18,512 nucleotides of DNA from Spirochaetota bacterium (GTDB taxonomy: Bacteria > Spirochaetota > UBA4802 > JAFGJZ01): contig JAKJGA010000017.1 of the NCBI GenBank assembly GCA_022704645.1, positions 1-18,512 on the forward strand, given 5' to 3'. How positions within the stretch are numbered: the stretch's first letter is position 1; each line of letters starts with the position of its first letter. The notes under the pieces are model-generated. The model searched no databases. It was not told the origin of the DNA and saw only the letters and a list, made by a program, of their open reading frames with translations. The translations under genes and the position numbers were made by a program. Of the stretch, positions 1 through 7,406 are shown piece by piece.

Positions 1-7
1 CTTTTTA

Positions 8-33
8 TGAAACTTTAATCTGTAATAGTTTCA
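8..33. repeat. Inverted repeat upstream of the macroglobulin gene
   Basis: Arms TGAAACT (8-14) and AGTTTCA (27-33) are perfect 7-base complements separated by 12 bases. There is no T-run after either orientation, so an intrinsic terminator is unlikely. It could be a protein-binding site upstream of the macroglobulin gene or a chance feature of A/T-rich DNA. A 9-base direct repeat, TTTAATCTG, also occurs at 14-22 and 64-72. Confidence 0.3.
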
Positions 34-88
34 AAATATAGATGCACTAAAAATTGATGGATTTTTAATCTGCAAAATGATAACCATG

Positions 89-94
89 TATAAC
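89..94 (+). promoter_or_regulatory. Possible -10 box for the macroglobulin gene
   Basis: TATAAC matches five of six bases of the sigma-70 -10 consensus and lies 19 bases before a strong ribosome binding site (GGAGG, 114-118). No convincing -35 box is visible at the usual distance, so this is a weak call. Confidence 0.25.
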
Positions 95-122
95 TGCGTT
101 TGTGTCAGATTCCGGAGGAAAT

Positions 123-3100
123 ATGAAATTAAAGTCAATGGTCATTTCGGGTATATTCTCATTATTTGCGTGCGGTTTTCTTTCCGCCGTAAATGATGAG
201 GGAATGAGTGTTTTCGGAGATTCCGAAAATATATCTTCTTCTGATGTTTTCAAAGGCGAAGTTTTTGACTCCGTCACGAAGAAGCCGGTAAAAAAAGCAA
301 AAATTGAATTTAAAAATATAAATCTCGGAGTCGGCTATTATACTGCCGAGACCGATTCTTCCGGAAAATTTGAAATCAAAGGCTATATAAAAAATATAAT
401 TTACCGCGTGGCAGTGAGCGCGGACGGATATGTTAACTTTTCATCAACCGCTTCTATGGATTCCGATAAAATGAAAATATTTCTGGCTCCGGAATGCCGC
501 ATCTCGGGCAGTGTGAGCGATTCGGCCGGAAAAAAAATAGAAGGCGTTGATGTAAGAATCGCTTCTTCGTACGGATATGGTGAAGCGGATGAATATGATG
601 ACTACAGTGTTTCTTCTTCCGGAACAAGAACCAAACCGGTTGAAACAACAAATTCTGGAGCTTATTCTTTCGTCAAGCTTCCAGCCGGCTCGTATAATGT
701 GACTTTTTCAAAAGCCGGATATATTTCAGAAACCGTTCAGGTGAGAAACGTCAAACATGGTGAATATTTTGATCTTAACATGGTTTTGTTCCGTCCCTCA
801 ACAATTACCGGAAAGATAAATATTTCCGAGCTCAATGTTCCTGCCGTTAATGTTGAAATATACGCAGAGGGGAAAGCTGTTCATTCGGCAGTTACCTTTG
901 ATGACGGGACATATCTTCTTTCGGACATGAAGCCGGGTGTTTATTCCGTCAGGACAAATCATTCAGGTTTTTTTGAAAAGAAAATTGATAAGCTGAATTT
1001 GAAAGAAGGCGAAGAAATCAAGAATATTGATTTTACAGTAGTTCCTAAAAAAGCCGAGGTTGATATTTCTTCATACCGTTATGTTTTTTCGCCCGGAACG
1101 ACGGTTGCTTTTGAGATGCGCACTTTTCGAATTGAAACAGCTAGTGTTTCCATATACAAGGTTCCGGTCAGTTTTTTTACAAAGGGCATTCATGATCCTC
1201 AATCGATTGACGTTAAGGCAAACGGTTTCGAGATTCATTCATCATGGAAGGAATCGATAAGAGAATTTTCACCATTTGAATGGAGATATCAGACACTTGA
1301 AATTACCAAGCCGCTTCCGACAGGCGGATACTGCATCGAAGTCAAAGGCGAAAACGGTGTAATGTCGCGTAAATTTTTTACTGTTACATCGGTCGGTGTT
1401 GTCGCCAAGCGTTCTCCTTCATCGCTTTTTGTTTATGCAAGCAGTCTTGTCTCAAATTCTCCGGTCAAGGGAACGGAGGTTTATGTCTATAAACGCAAAA
1501 AGACGGATGAAAATTATTACGATATCAACCGTATAGAAAAGCTTCCTGCTGATTTTGTCACAAAAGCTGTTACCGACGAAAAGGGAATCTGTCAGATAAA
1601 GATGCAGTCAAATGAAAGCATGATTATTCTGGCTGTTGCTCCTGACAGAAGTTTCGCTTTTTGTGAAAGTAGTTCTGCATCGCAGTCGCAGAGCGAAATG
1701 AATAAATTCTATATTTATACAGACAGGCCGGTTTACCGTGCTGATGATACCGTATTTTATAAGATCATAGCCAAGAAACGCTCTGAAGTTATGACTCCGA
1801 TTGCCGGAAAGCAGTTTGCGTATAGAATTATCAACACAAACAACAATAAGATTATCGAAGAAGGAACTATTTCTCTTGATGAGTGGGGAACATTTAATTC
1901 GAAAATTAAAATTCCGGAATCGGCAGGTTTGGGAAGATTTGAATTGCGCGTAGGAGACTCGCTTGATAATCTTTTTGCACGCGGATTCTTTTACGTCGAA
2001 CAGTACCGAAAGCCTGAATACAAGGTTGAAGTTCTTCCTTCAAAAGAGTTTTTTCTAAACGGCGAAAGCGCGGAATTTAAAGTCGACGCAAAATACTTTT
2101 TCGGCGCGCCTCTCAAAAACGCCGTTGTAAGATACAGATTCTATGAAACACGCGATGATTTTTCGGCAGCTGACGACAGATATACTCAGAGCACGGTTTA
2201 TGACAAGCTCAGACTTGAAGGCGAAAAGAATCTTGATGATAACGGAATTGCTGTATTGCGCATTGACACCGGAAAACTTCCTTTCGATAGGAAAATAACA
2301 CTCGAAGCAACGGTTACGGATGCTTCGAATATTAGCATTACATCTTCCGGCAATGTCCGCATCGGCAGGGGTGAATTTTATATCAAAATCAGTCCTGAAA
2401 AATCTTTTTATAATTCATCTGAAAATAAAAAGATTTTGATTGAGACTTTTTCTCAGTCCGGAAAACCCGTCAGTGCTGATGTCGAAATTAATCTTTTCCG
2501 ATATATATGGAAGCCTTATCACCGCGTCTATGTGCATGAAGGTAAGGCTTTCTTTACGAAAAAGATTTCAACTGATTCAAAAGGAAAAGCTGAGCTTATT
2601 ATACCTGCTGCGAAGGATTCTTCGGGCGAATTTGATATCATGGGTATTGCCAAAGACCGGTTCGGAAATGAAATAAAAGCATCAAAGGTAATCCTCATAT
2701 ATTCCGCTTCGTCAGATACCAAATCAAAATTCGGAAATCTTGAACTTGAAGTAGACAAGAAAAAACTGGATAAGCCTGAAGAGATAACCATTCTTCTGAA
2801 AAGCCGTTTTACGGATGCCAATGTGTGTCTGACTGTTGAAGGACGCGATGTATATGCTTCGCGTATTGTGAAAATGAATTCAAATGTAATTGCTGTAAAA
2901 CTTCCTGTAAAAGATAATTATGCTCCGAATTTTTTTGTAACTGCAACCATGCAGAGAGGGCGTGCTCTTTATACAGCCCGTGAGCAGGTTACGCTTCCGG
3001 AAAAAGACACATCGATGAAAATAGTTCTTACAAGCGATAAGGAAAAATATTCACCCGGTGAAAAAGCGAAAATAAAAATCAAGGCAGTCGATGTAAACGG

Positions 3101-5462
3101 AAAACCAGTTAAGGCAGATCTTTCACTTGCTGCGGTAGATGAATCGATTTTCTCTATCCGTTATGATCATACCCCTGAGATAAACGGATTTTTTTATTCG
3201 AAGATTTCAAACTGGGTTTCGACGACTTATTCGTATCCGATCAATCTTTATGCCGGCGCAGGCAAGGACGGAAAGACAAAAGTCAGAAGCCGTTTTGAGG
3301 ATACTGCTTTCTGGAAAGCTGACATCAAGACTGACGCTTCAGGCGAGGCTTCAATTGTAATCGATCTTCCGGATAATCTGACCACGTGGCGCCTTACTGC
3401 GCGCGGTCATGATAAGAGCGGAATGGCCGGAGAAAGTAGACAGAAATTTCTAGTGTCGCAGGATCTGGTTTCGAGAATCGGAAAGCCGCGTTTTCTAATT
3501 GAAGGCGATGTGATTGATCTTCTCGGAATTGTTACAAGTAATACTCCGCGCGGTCTTTCAAGTGTCGGTTTGAAATTTTCAGCTGACGGAAGTGAACTTA
3601 AAACTGATAATTTGTCAAAGGTTTCTCTGCCTGGATTCGGAACGCATTCGGTTTCTTACAAGTATAATGTGCCGGAGAAAGAAGCAGTAGATTTGCAGTT
3701 TGAATCTTATGCAGACAAGGAAGCTTCGGATGCGGTTAAGTATTCTCTTCCGGTTGAAAAACGCGGAAACCGTTACCGTCTCTTCGGAATTGCTGAAACA
3801 GGCAAAAAAACCGAACTTAAATTTCTAAAAGATTCGTCTGACTTTGAGTTTGTGCCGGAACGCGCCGTTGTTACTTTTAATCCGAGTCCGGTATTTCAGA
3901 TGCTTAATGCGTGCAATTATCTTGTTGAATATCCTTACGGCTGTATCGAACAGACGATCAACAGATTCATTCCGCTTCTTGCTGTGCATACTTTGATAAA
4001 TGAAAAAGGTGCCGGGCATCTGATTGAAGATAAATACAAAAAAAATCTTAATGCCTTTGTTCTTGAAGGAATTTCGCGTGTTCAGTCGATGCAGAATGAT
4101 GACGGAAGCTGGGGATGGTTTGCCGGCGACAGAGGAAACGAGTTTCTGACATGTTACGCGCTTTCATCATTGAAGAGAGCCGAGCAAATGGGTTTTAAAA
4201 TATCGAAGCAGACTTTAGACAGCGGTCTTGCGGCAGTATATAGAATGATGAACGCTAAAAATAATAAAGGATACGTCAGCGGTTATGCTGAACTCGCGAA
4301 TCTGCTTTATGTTTATTCTTTGTACGGCAAATGGAATCATGAGCTGTATGCGGAATTGTCGAAACGTAAACCGGTTTCATACGAATCAGCTTTTGTAATA
4401 AATGCTCTGACAGTGAAAAATATCGAACGCGATAAAGTGTTTAGTGATATCATTAATATTAATGTTGAAGTCGACAAAGCTAAGAAGGCGCTTCTTGATT
4501 CGGCTGGCAAAGACGAATACGGTATAGTGTGGAAGAGCAGTTATAATCCGTGGTCATGGCAGGGCAATGATTCCGAGATGACTGCGCACGCGCTTTCCGC
4601 TCTGTGCCGGCTTAAAGGAAATGATGATCTGAAAGCTCAAATCGTGCTTTCTCTTTCCAAAAGAGCGAACGGCGGAATATGGGTAAGCACAAAAGGAACG
4701 GGAAATGTTATTCTTTCACTTTGTGATTATTTTGACGGCGTGAAAGATATAGGTGCGGAAGCATCGGAAATCAAAGTTTTAATTAACGGCAAGAATCAGG
4801 TAAACATTAAATACGATCCGGCGGATAAGAGCGCTGTTTCTGATAAGCTTACGAGGTATGTGAAACTTTCTGGAGAAAAAGGACCTGTTTCATTTGAAAG
4901 TTCGTCGGCCGGTGGAAAGGGCTCAACTGTCAGTGTGACTGTGGAAGGAACATTGAAATTCAATCCTAAAGGTTTTACTTCCATATTTAAGTCAAACGAA
5001 CGTTCACTTTCTGCGCTGAATAACGGAATAGATATCAGCAGAACCTTCTACAAGCTTAAACGTATATTTGATTTAAACGGTGCAGAATATCTCATCCCTG
5101 AAATGATAAAACCTGAAAACGGAATTAAGAGCGGAGATGAAATTATGGTCAAGGTGCGTTTTTCTTCAAAGGAAAACCTTGATTATGTAGCTCTCGAAGA
5201 TTTTCTTCCGAGCGGTTTTGAAGTGAGCAGAGTTGATGCTTACGGCGGAATAAACCAGTACAGCAGAGCAGAAAGATGGGATAACCGTATGGTATTTTTC
5301 TTTTCGGAACTTAAGGCAAAACAGGTTTATGAACTTGCCTATACCGTACGTGCCGAGCTTTCGGGAAAATTTATGGTCAGACCGTCCATTGCCGGGTGCA
5401 TGTATGAACCTTCTGTTCAGGGATGGAGTTCTCCTGCCGAGATCGAAGTGAAAAAGAAATAG
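123..5462 (+). CDS. Bacterial alpha-2-macroglobulin with thioester
   Basis: This 1779-residue protein belongs to the bacterial alpha-2-macroglobulins, periplasmic protease traps thought to protect the cell envelope. ATG 123 is preferred over an in-frame GTG at 102 because GGAGG (114-118) sits just before it. The N-terminus is a signal peptide with a possible but non-canonical lipobox (L14-F-A-C17); family members are often membrane-anchored lipoproteins. Three carboxypeptidase-regulatory-like beta modules follow (about 43-122, 127-223 and 228-307). Family landmarks are YTDRPVY (532-538), the segment ending AAVDESIF near residue 1006, and a tryptophan-rich A2M block near 1060-1103. The thioester is CIEQ (Cys1274-Gln1277) in a YGCIEQ context, followed by a DDGSWGWF motif near 1327. 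The C-terminus resembles the receptor-binding-like end (GCMYEP near 1760). At 1779 residues it is somewhat longer than typical bacterial members (about 1600-1700), which the extra N-terminal modules would explain. The usual partner pbpC (PBP1c) is not adjacent in this window. Confidence 0.93.
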   Translation: MKLKSMVISGIFSLFACGFLSAVNDEGMSVFGDSENISSSDVFKGEVFDSVTKKPVKKAKIEFKNINLGVGYYTAETDSSGKFEIKGYIKNIIYRVAVSADGYVNFSSTASMDSDKMKIFLAPECRISGSVSDSAGKKIEGVDVRIASSYGYGEADEYDDYSVSSSGTRTKPVETTNSGAYSFVKLPAGSYNVTFSKAGYISETVQVRNVKHGEYFDLNMVLFRPSTITGKINISELNVPAVNVEIYAEGKAVHSAVTFDDGTYLLSDMKPGVYSVRTNHSGFFEKKIDKLNLKEGEEIKNIDFTVVPKKAEVDISSYRYVFSPGTTVAFEMRTFRIETASVSIYKVPVSFFTKGIHDPQSIDVKANGFEIHSSWKESIREFSPFEWRYQTLEITKPLPTGGYCIEVKGENGVMSRKFFTVTSVGVVAKRSPSSLFVYASSLVSNSPVKGTEVYVYKRKKTDENYYDINRIEKLPADFVTKAVTDEKGICQIKMQSNESMIILAVAPDRSFAFCESSSASQSQSEMNKFYIYTDRPVYRADDTVFYKIIAKKRSEVMTPIAGKQFAYRIINTNNNKIIEEGTISLDEWGTFNSKIKIPESAGLGRFELRVGDSLDNLFARGFFYVEQYRKPEYKVEVLPSKEFFLNGESAEFKVDAKYFFGAPLKNAVVRYRFYETRDDFSAADDRYTQSTVYDKLRLEGEKNLDDNGIAVLRIDTGKLPFDRKITLEATVTDASNISITSSGNVRIGRGEFYIKISPEKSFYNSSENKKILIETFSQSGKPVSADVEINLFRYIWKPYHRVYVHEGKAFFTKKISTDSKGKAELIIPAAKDSSGEFDIMGIAKDRFGNEIKASKVILIYSASSDTKSKFGNLELEVDKKKLDKPEEITILLKSRFTDANVCLTVEGRDVYASRIVKMNSNVIAVKLPVKDNYAPNFFVTATMQRGRALYTAREQVTLPEKDTSMKIVLTSDKEKYSPGEKAKIKIKAVDVNGKPVKADLSLAAVDESIFSIRYDHTPEINGFFYSKISNWVSTTYSYPINLYAGAGKDGKTKVRSRFEDTAFWKADIKTDASGEASIVIDLPDNLTTWRLTARGHDKSGMAGESRQKFLVSQDLVSRIGKPRFLIEGDVIDLLGIVTSNTPRGLSSVGLKFSADGSELKTDNLSKVSLPGFGTHSVSYKYNVPEKEAVDLQFESYADKEASDAVKYSLPVEKRGNRYRLFGIAETGKKTELKFLKDSSDFEFVPERAVVTFNPSPVFQMLNACNYLVEYPYGCIEQTINRFIPLLAVHTLINEKGAGHLIEDKYKKNLNAFVLEGISRVQSMQNDDGSWGWFAGDRGNEFLTCYALSSLKRAEQMGFKISKQTLDSGLAAVYRMMNAKNNKGYVSGYAELANLLYVYSLYGKWNHELYAELSKRKPVSYESAFVINALTVKNIERDKVFSDIININVEVDKAKKALLDSAGKDEYGIVWKSSYNPWSWQGNDSEMTAHALSALCRLKGNDDLKAQIVLSLSKRANGGIWVSTKGTGNVILSLCDYFDGVKDIGAEASEIKVLINGKNQVNIKYDPADKSAVSDKLTRYVKLSGEKGPVSFESSSAGGKGSTVSVTVEGTLKFNPKGFTSIFKSNERSLSALNNGIDISRTFYKLKRIFDLNGAEYLIPEMIKPENGIKSGDEIMVKVRFSSKENLDYVALEDFLPSGFEVSRVDAYGGINQYSRAERWDNRMVFFFSELKAKQVYELAYTVRAELSGKFMVRPSIAGCMYEPSVQGWSSPAEIEVKKK

Positions 5463-5468
5463 TTGCAT

Positions 5469-5496
5469 GCCGGAGGTTCATTGTCTCCGGCTTTCT
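5469..5496 (+). terminator. Intrinsic terminator after the macroglobulin gene
   Basis: GCCGGAG (5469-5475) pairs perfectly with CTCCGGC (5485-5491) across a 9-base loop and is followed by TTTCT. It begins 7 bases after the stop codon. The stem is strong but the T-tract is short. It separates the macroglobulin transcript from gatA. Confidence 0.75.
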
Positions 5497-5505
5497 AAAA
5501 AATCA

Positions 5506-5533
5506 TTGACCGATTAAGAGCCAAAAGAAGAAT
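5506..5533 (+). promoter_or_regulatory. Possible gatA promoter
   Basis: TTGACC (5506-5511, five of six to the -35 consensus) lies 16 bases before AAGAAT (5528-5533, four of six to the -10 consensus). It sits between the upstream terminator and the gatA ribosome binding site (GGAGG, 5543-5547), where a gatA promoter is expected. The implied leader would be only about ten bases. Confidence 0.35.
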
Positions 5534-5551
5534 CTTTTCTGCGGAGGAATT

Positions 5552-7000
5552 ATGCTTTATAACAAATCCATGAAGGAGCTTTCGGAGCTTCTTGATAAAA
5601 AAGAGATAAAATCGCTTGATATAGCACAAGAGCTCATCAGCCGGACTGAAAAAATCGAACCGGAAATTCATTCATATATAACATTCGATCGGGAGAATTT
5701 TTTAGAGCAGTCTAAAAAATCCGACGAGCGCAGAGCTTCCGGAAAATCTCTTTCAAAATTTGACGGAATTCCTGTTGCATTGAAAGACAATATCGCCGTA
5801 AAAGATGTCAAGCTTTCATGCGGATCAAAAATTCTTGGTGATTTTAAGTCGCCGTATAATGCAACTGTAACAGAAAAGCTTGCTGAAAGCGGTTTTTTAA
5901 TAAGCGGAAAAACAAATCTTGATGAATTTGCGATGGGTTCAACTACCGAATCCTCGTTTTACGGTGTAACTAAAAATCCTCATAATACAGAGAAGGTTCC
6001 GGGCGGAAGTTCGGGCGGTTCAGCAGCTGCAGTCAGCGCGTCTTTAGTTCCGGCGTCGCTCGGATCAGACACGGGGGGATCTATCAGACTTCCTGCGTCG
6101 TTCTGCGGTGTTGTCGGAATAAAACCTACATACGGAAGAGTTTCGCGTTTCGGTCTTGTTGCTTACGCATCATCGCTTGACCAGATCGGAACATTCGCGC
6201 GCTCTGTTGATGATGCGGCTGATCTTCTTTCGGTTATTTCAGGTTATGATAAAAAAGATTCAACATCCGCTGAAGGAACAATTGATTTTTCGTCTGATAA
6301 ACTTTCAGGCGACGTGAAAGGTCTTCGCATCGGACTGCCTGATGAATATTTTAACGGTGTGAGCGCTGAAATTTCCGATGCGGTTATGAATGCCGTTAAG
6401 GAACTTGAAAAGAAGGGTGCGGTTGTCGAAAAGATTTCTCTGAAGATGACTGAATACGCTGTTCCGGTTTATTATTTGATAGCTACGTCGGAAGCTTCCT
6501 CGAATCTTTCAAGATTTGACGGAATACGCTACGGCAGAAGACCGGAAGGTGTTGAATCGCTTGGCGATCTTTATGAAAAGGCGCGCAGTGAAGGTTTCGG
6601 CGGTGAAGTTAAACGCAGAATAGTACTCGGAACATATTCGCTTTCAAGCGGATATTATGATGCATATTATCTCAAGGCTCTTAAAGGAAGAACTTTGATT
6701 ATAAATGACTTCAAAGAAGCATATAAGAAATGCGATGTAATAATGTCGCCTGTTGCCGCAACAACAGCTTTCGGAATCGGTGAAAAAATGAATGATCCGC
6801 TTGCCATGTATCTTTCGGATATTCTGACAATTTCAGCAAATCTTGCAGGCGTACCGGGCATTTCCGTTCCTGTAGGACTCGACTCTCAGAGGATGCCTAT
6901 TGGTCTTCAGATTATGGGCAACTACTTTAAAGAAAGAGACATCCTCAATGCCGCAAAAGCGGTTGAAGGTGTATTCGGAAAATATGAGCCGCAGATATAA
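5552..7000 (+). CDS. gatA: Glu-tRNA(Gln)/Asp-tRNA(Asn) amidotransferase subunit A
   Basis: GatA is the amidase subunit of the cytoplasmic GatCAB complex. It releases ammonia from glutamine so that GatB can convert Glu-tRNA(Gln), and in many bacteria Asp-tRNA(Asn), to the correctly charged form. At 482 residues it has the normal length. The amidase-signature catalytic triad is complete: Lys78 in VALKDNI, cis-Ser153 in the GGSSGGS loop, and nucleophile Ser177 in GSDTGGS. The following stretch KPTYGRVSRFG is characteristic of GatA rather than other amidases. The start has a good ribosome binding site (GGAGG, 5543-5547). gatC and gatB are not in the window, so the complex is encoded at scattered loci or partly beyond the left edge. 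The 3' end overlaps the next gene by 17 bases. Confidence 0.95.
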   Translation: MLYNKSMKELSELLDKKEIKSLDIAQELISRTEKIEPEIHSYITFDRENFLEQSKKSDERRASGKSLSKFDGIPVALKDNIAVKDVKLSCGSKILGDFKSPYNATVTEKLAESGFLISGKTNLDEFAMGSTTESSFYGVTKNPHNTEKVPGGSSGGSAAAVSASLVPASLGSDTGGSIRLPASFCGVVGIKPTYGRVSRFGLVAYASSLDQIGTFARSVDDAADLLSVISGYDKKDSTSAEGTIDFSSDKLSGDVKGLRIGLPDEYFNGVSAEISDAVMNAVKELEKKGAVVEKISLKMTEYAVPVYYLIATSEASSNLSRFDGIRYGRRPEGVESLGDLYEKARSEGFGGEVKRRIVLGTYSLSSGYYDAYYLKALKGRTLIINDFKEAYKKCDVIMSPVAATTAFGIGEKMNDPLAMYLSDILTISANLAGVPGISVPVGLDSQRMPIGLQIMGNYFKERDILNAAKAVEGVFGKYEPQI

Positions 7001-7406
7001 AGCGTGCCTTGCTGCAATAACTGCGGCAATTTTATTATCCTGTTCGTCATATCAAAGCGTGTCATTTCCGGCACGCTTTGATTTTATCCATTCAGAAGGT
7101 AAGACTCAGATTAAAATGACGACAGAGCGTTTTATTTATGTTCCTTCGTCTTCGTCGGATAAGGATACAATTATTGTTGAATCAATGAAAGAATTAGAGA
7201 AAGGAAATTTTGTTGAAGCAGAACGGATTCTTCAGGAGCTGATTTATTTTTTTCCTGATGATGAAGAACTCTATAATAATCTCGGCGTGGTATATGAATC
7301 GCGCGGAGATGTTTCCTCCGCGCTTTCCTGTTATATGACTGCCTGCCGTATAAACGGCAAAAGCGTTTTCAGGCATAACCTGAAATATGCTTCTACTCGG
7401 CCTTAG
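6984..7406 (+). CDS. Small TPR-containing lipoprotein
   Basis: The start ATG 6984 lies inside the end of gatA in another frame (17-base overlap), preceded by only a weak CGGA, so translation is probably coupled to gatA. The 140-residue product begins with a basic stretch, a short hydrophobic segment and a clean lipobox L17-L-S-C20. It is therefore predicted to be exported and lipidated. Residues about 64-93 and 95-128 read as two tetratricopeptide repeats (VEAERILQEL, then LYNNLGVVYESRGDVSSAL), a protein-protein interaction fold. No specific function can be assigned. The reading frame runs through several hairpins (see the 7009-7036, 7051-7085, 7301-7323 and 7341-7374 entries) and its last 14 bases overlap the end of typA on the other strand. 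A longer in-frame reading from 6900 inside gatA is less likely because it would bury the signal peptide. Confidence 0.8.
   Translation: MSRRYKACLAAITAAILLSCSSYQSVSFPARFDFIHSEGKTQIKMTTERFIYVPSSSSDKDTIIVESMKELEKGNFVEAERILQELIYFFPDDEELYNNLGVVYESRGDVSSALSCYMTACRINGKSVFRHNLKYASTRP
7009..7036 (+). terminator. Terminator-like hairpin just after gatA
   Basis: TTGCTGC (7009-7015) pairs with GCGGCAA (7023-7029, one G-U pair) across a 7-base loop, followed at once by TTTTATT (7030-7036). The form is that of an intrinsic terminator 9 bases past the gatA stop. It lies within the signal-peptide codons of the overlapping lipoprotein gene, so translating ribosomes would be expected to disrupt it. Confidence 0.5.
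7051..7085 (+). terminator. Second terminator-like hairpin, 11-bp stem
   Basis: ATCAAAGCGTG (7051-7061) and CACGCTTTGAT (7072-7082) are perfectly complementary over 11 bases with a 10-base loop, and the stem ends in a T-run (TTTT, 7082-7085). The stem is stronger than the hairpin at 7009 and also lies inside the lipoprotein coding sequence. Its right side, GGCACGCTTT (7070-7079), can instead pair perfectly over 10 bases with AAAGCGTGCC at 6999-7008, which overlaps the gatA stop codon. Confidence 0.55.
7301..7323. repeat. GC-rich hairpin inside the lipoprotein gene
   Basis: GCGCGGAG (7301-7308) and CTCCGCGC (7316-7323) form a perfect 8-base, strongly GC stem with a 7-base loop. It codes for part of the second TPR. 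Read on the minus strand it lies about 70 bases past the typA stop and could act as a 3' stabiliser or weak terminator for typA, although no T-tract follows in that direction. Confidence 0.4.
7341..7374. repeat. Nested inverted repeats past the typA stop
   Basis: GCCTG (7341-7345) complements CAGGC (7370-7374). Inside it GCCGT (7345-7349) complements ACGGC (7354-7358) with a 4-base loop. On the minus strand this begins 18 bases after the typA stop codon. No T-tract follows in either direction, so it may be a transcript 3'-end structure rather than a canonical terminator. Confidence 0.3.

Noticed and set aside
137..145. AATGGTCAT in the macroglobulin gene matches the right half of operator 2.
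   Set aside because: The left half-site is absent and the match lies inside signal-peptide codons; a 9-base match is expected by chance.
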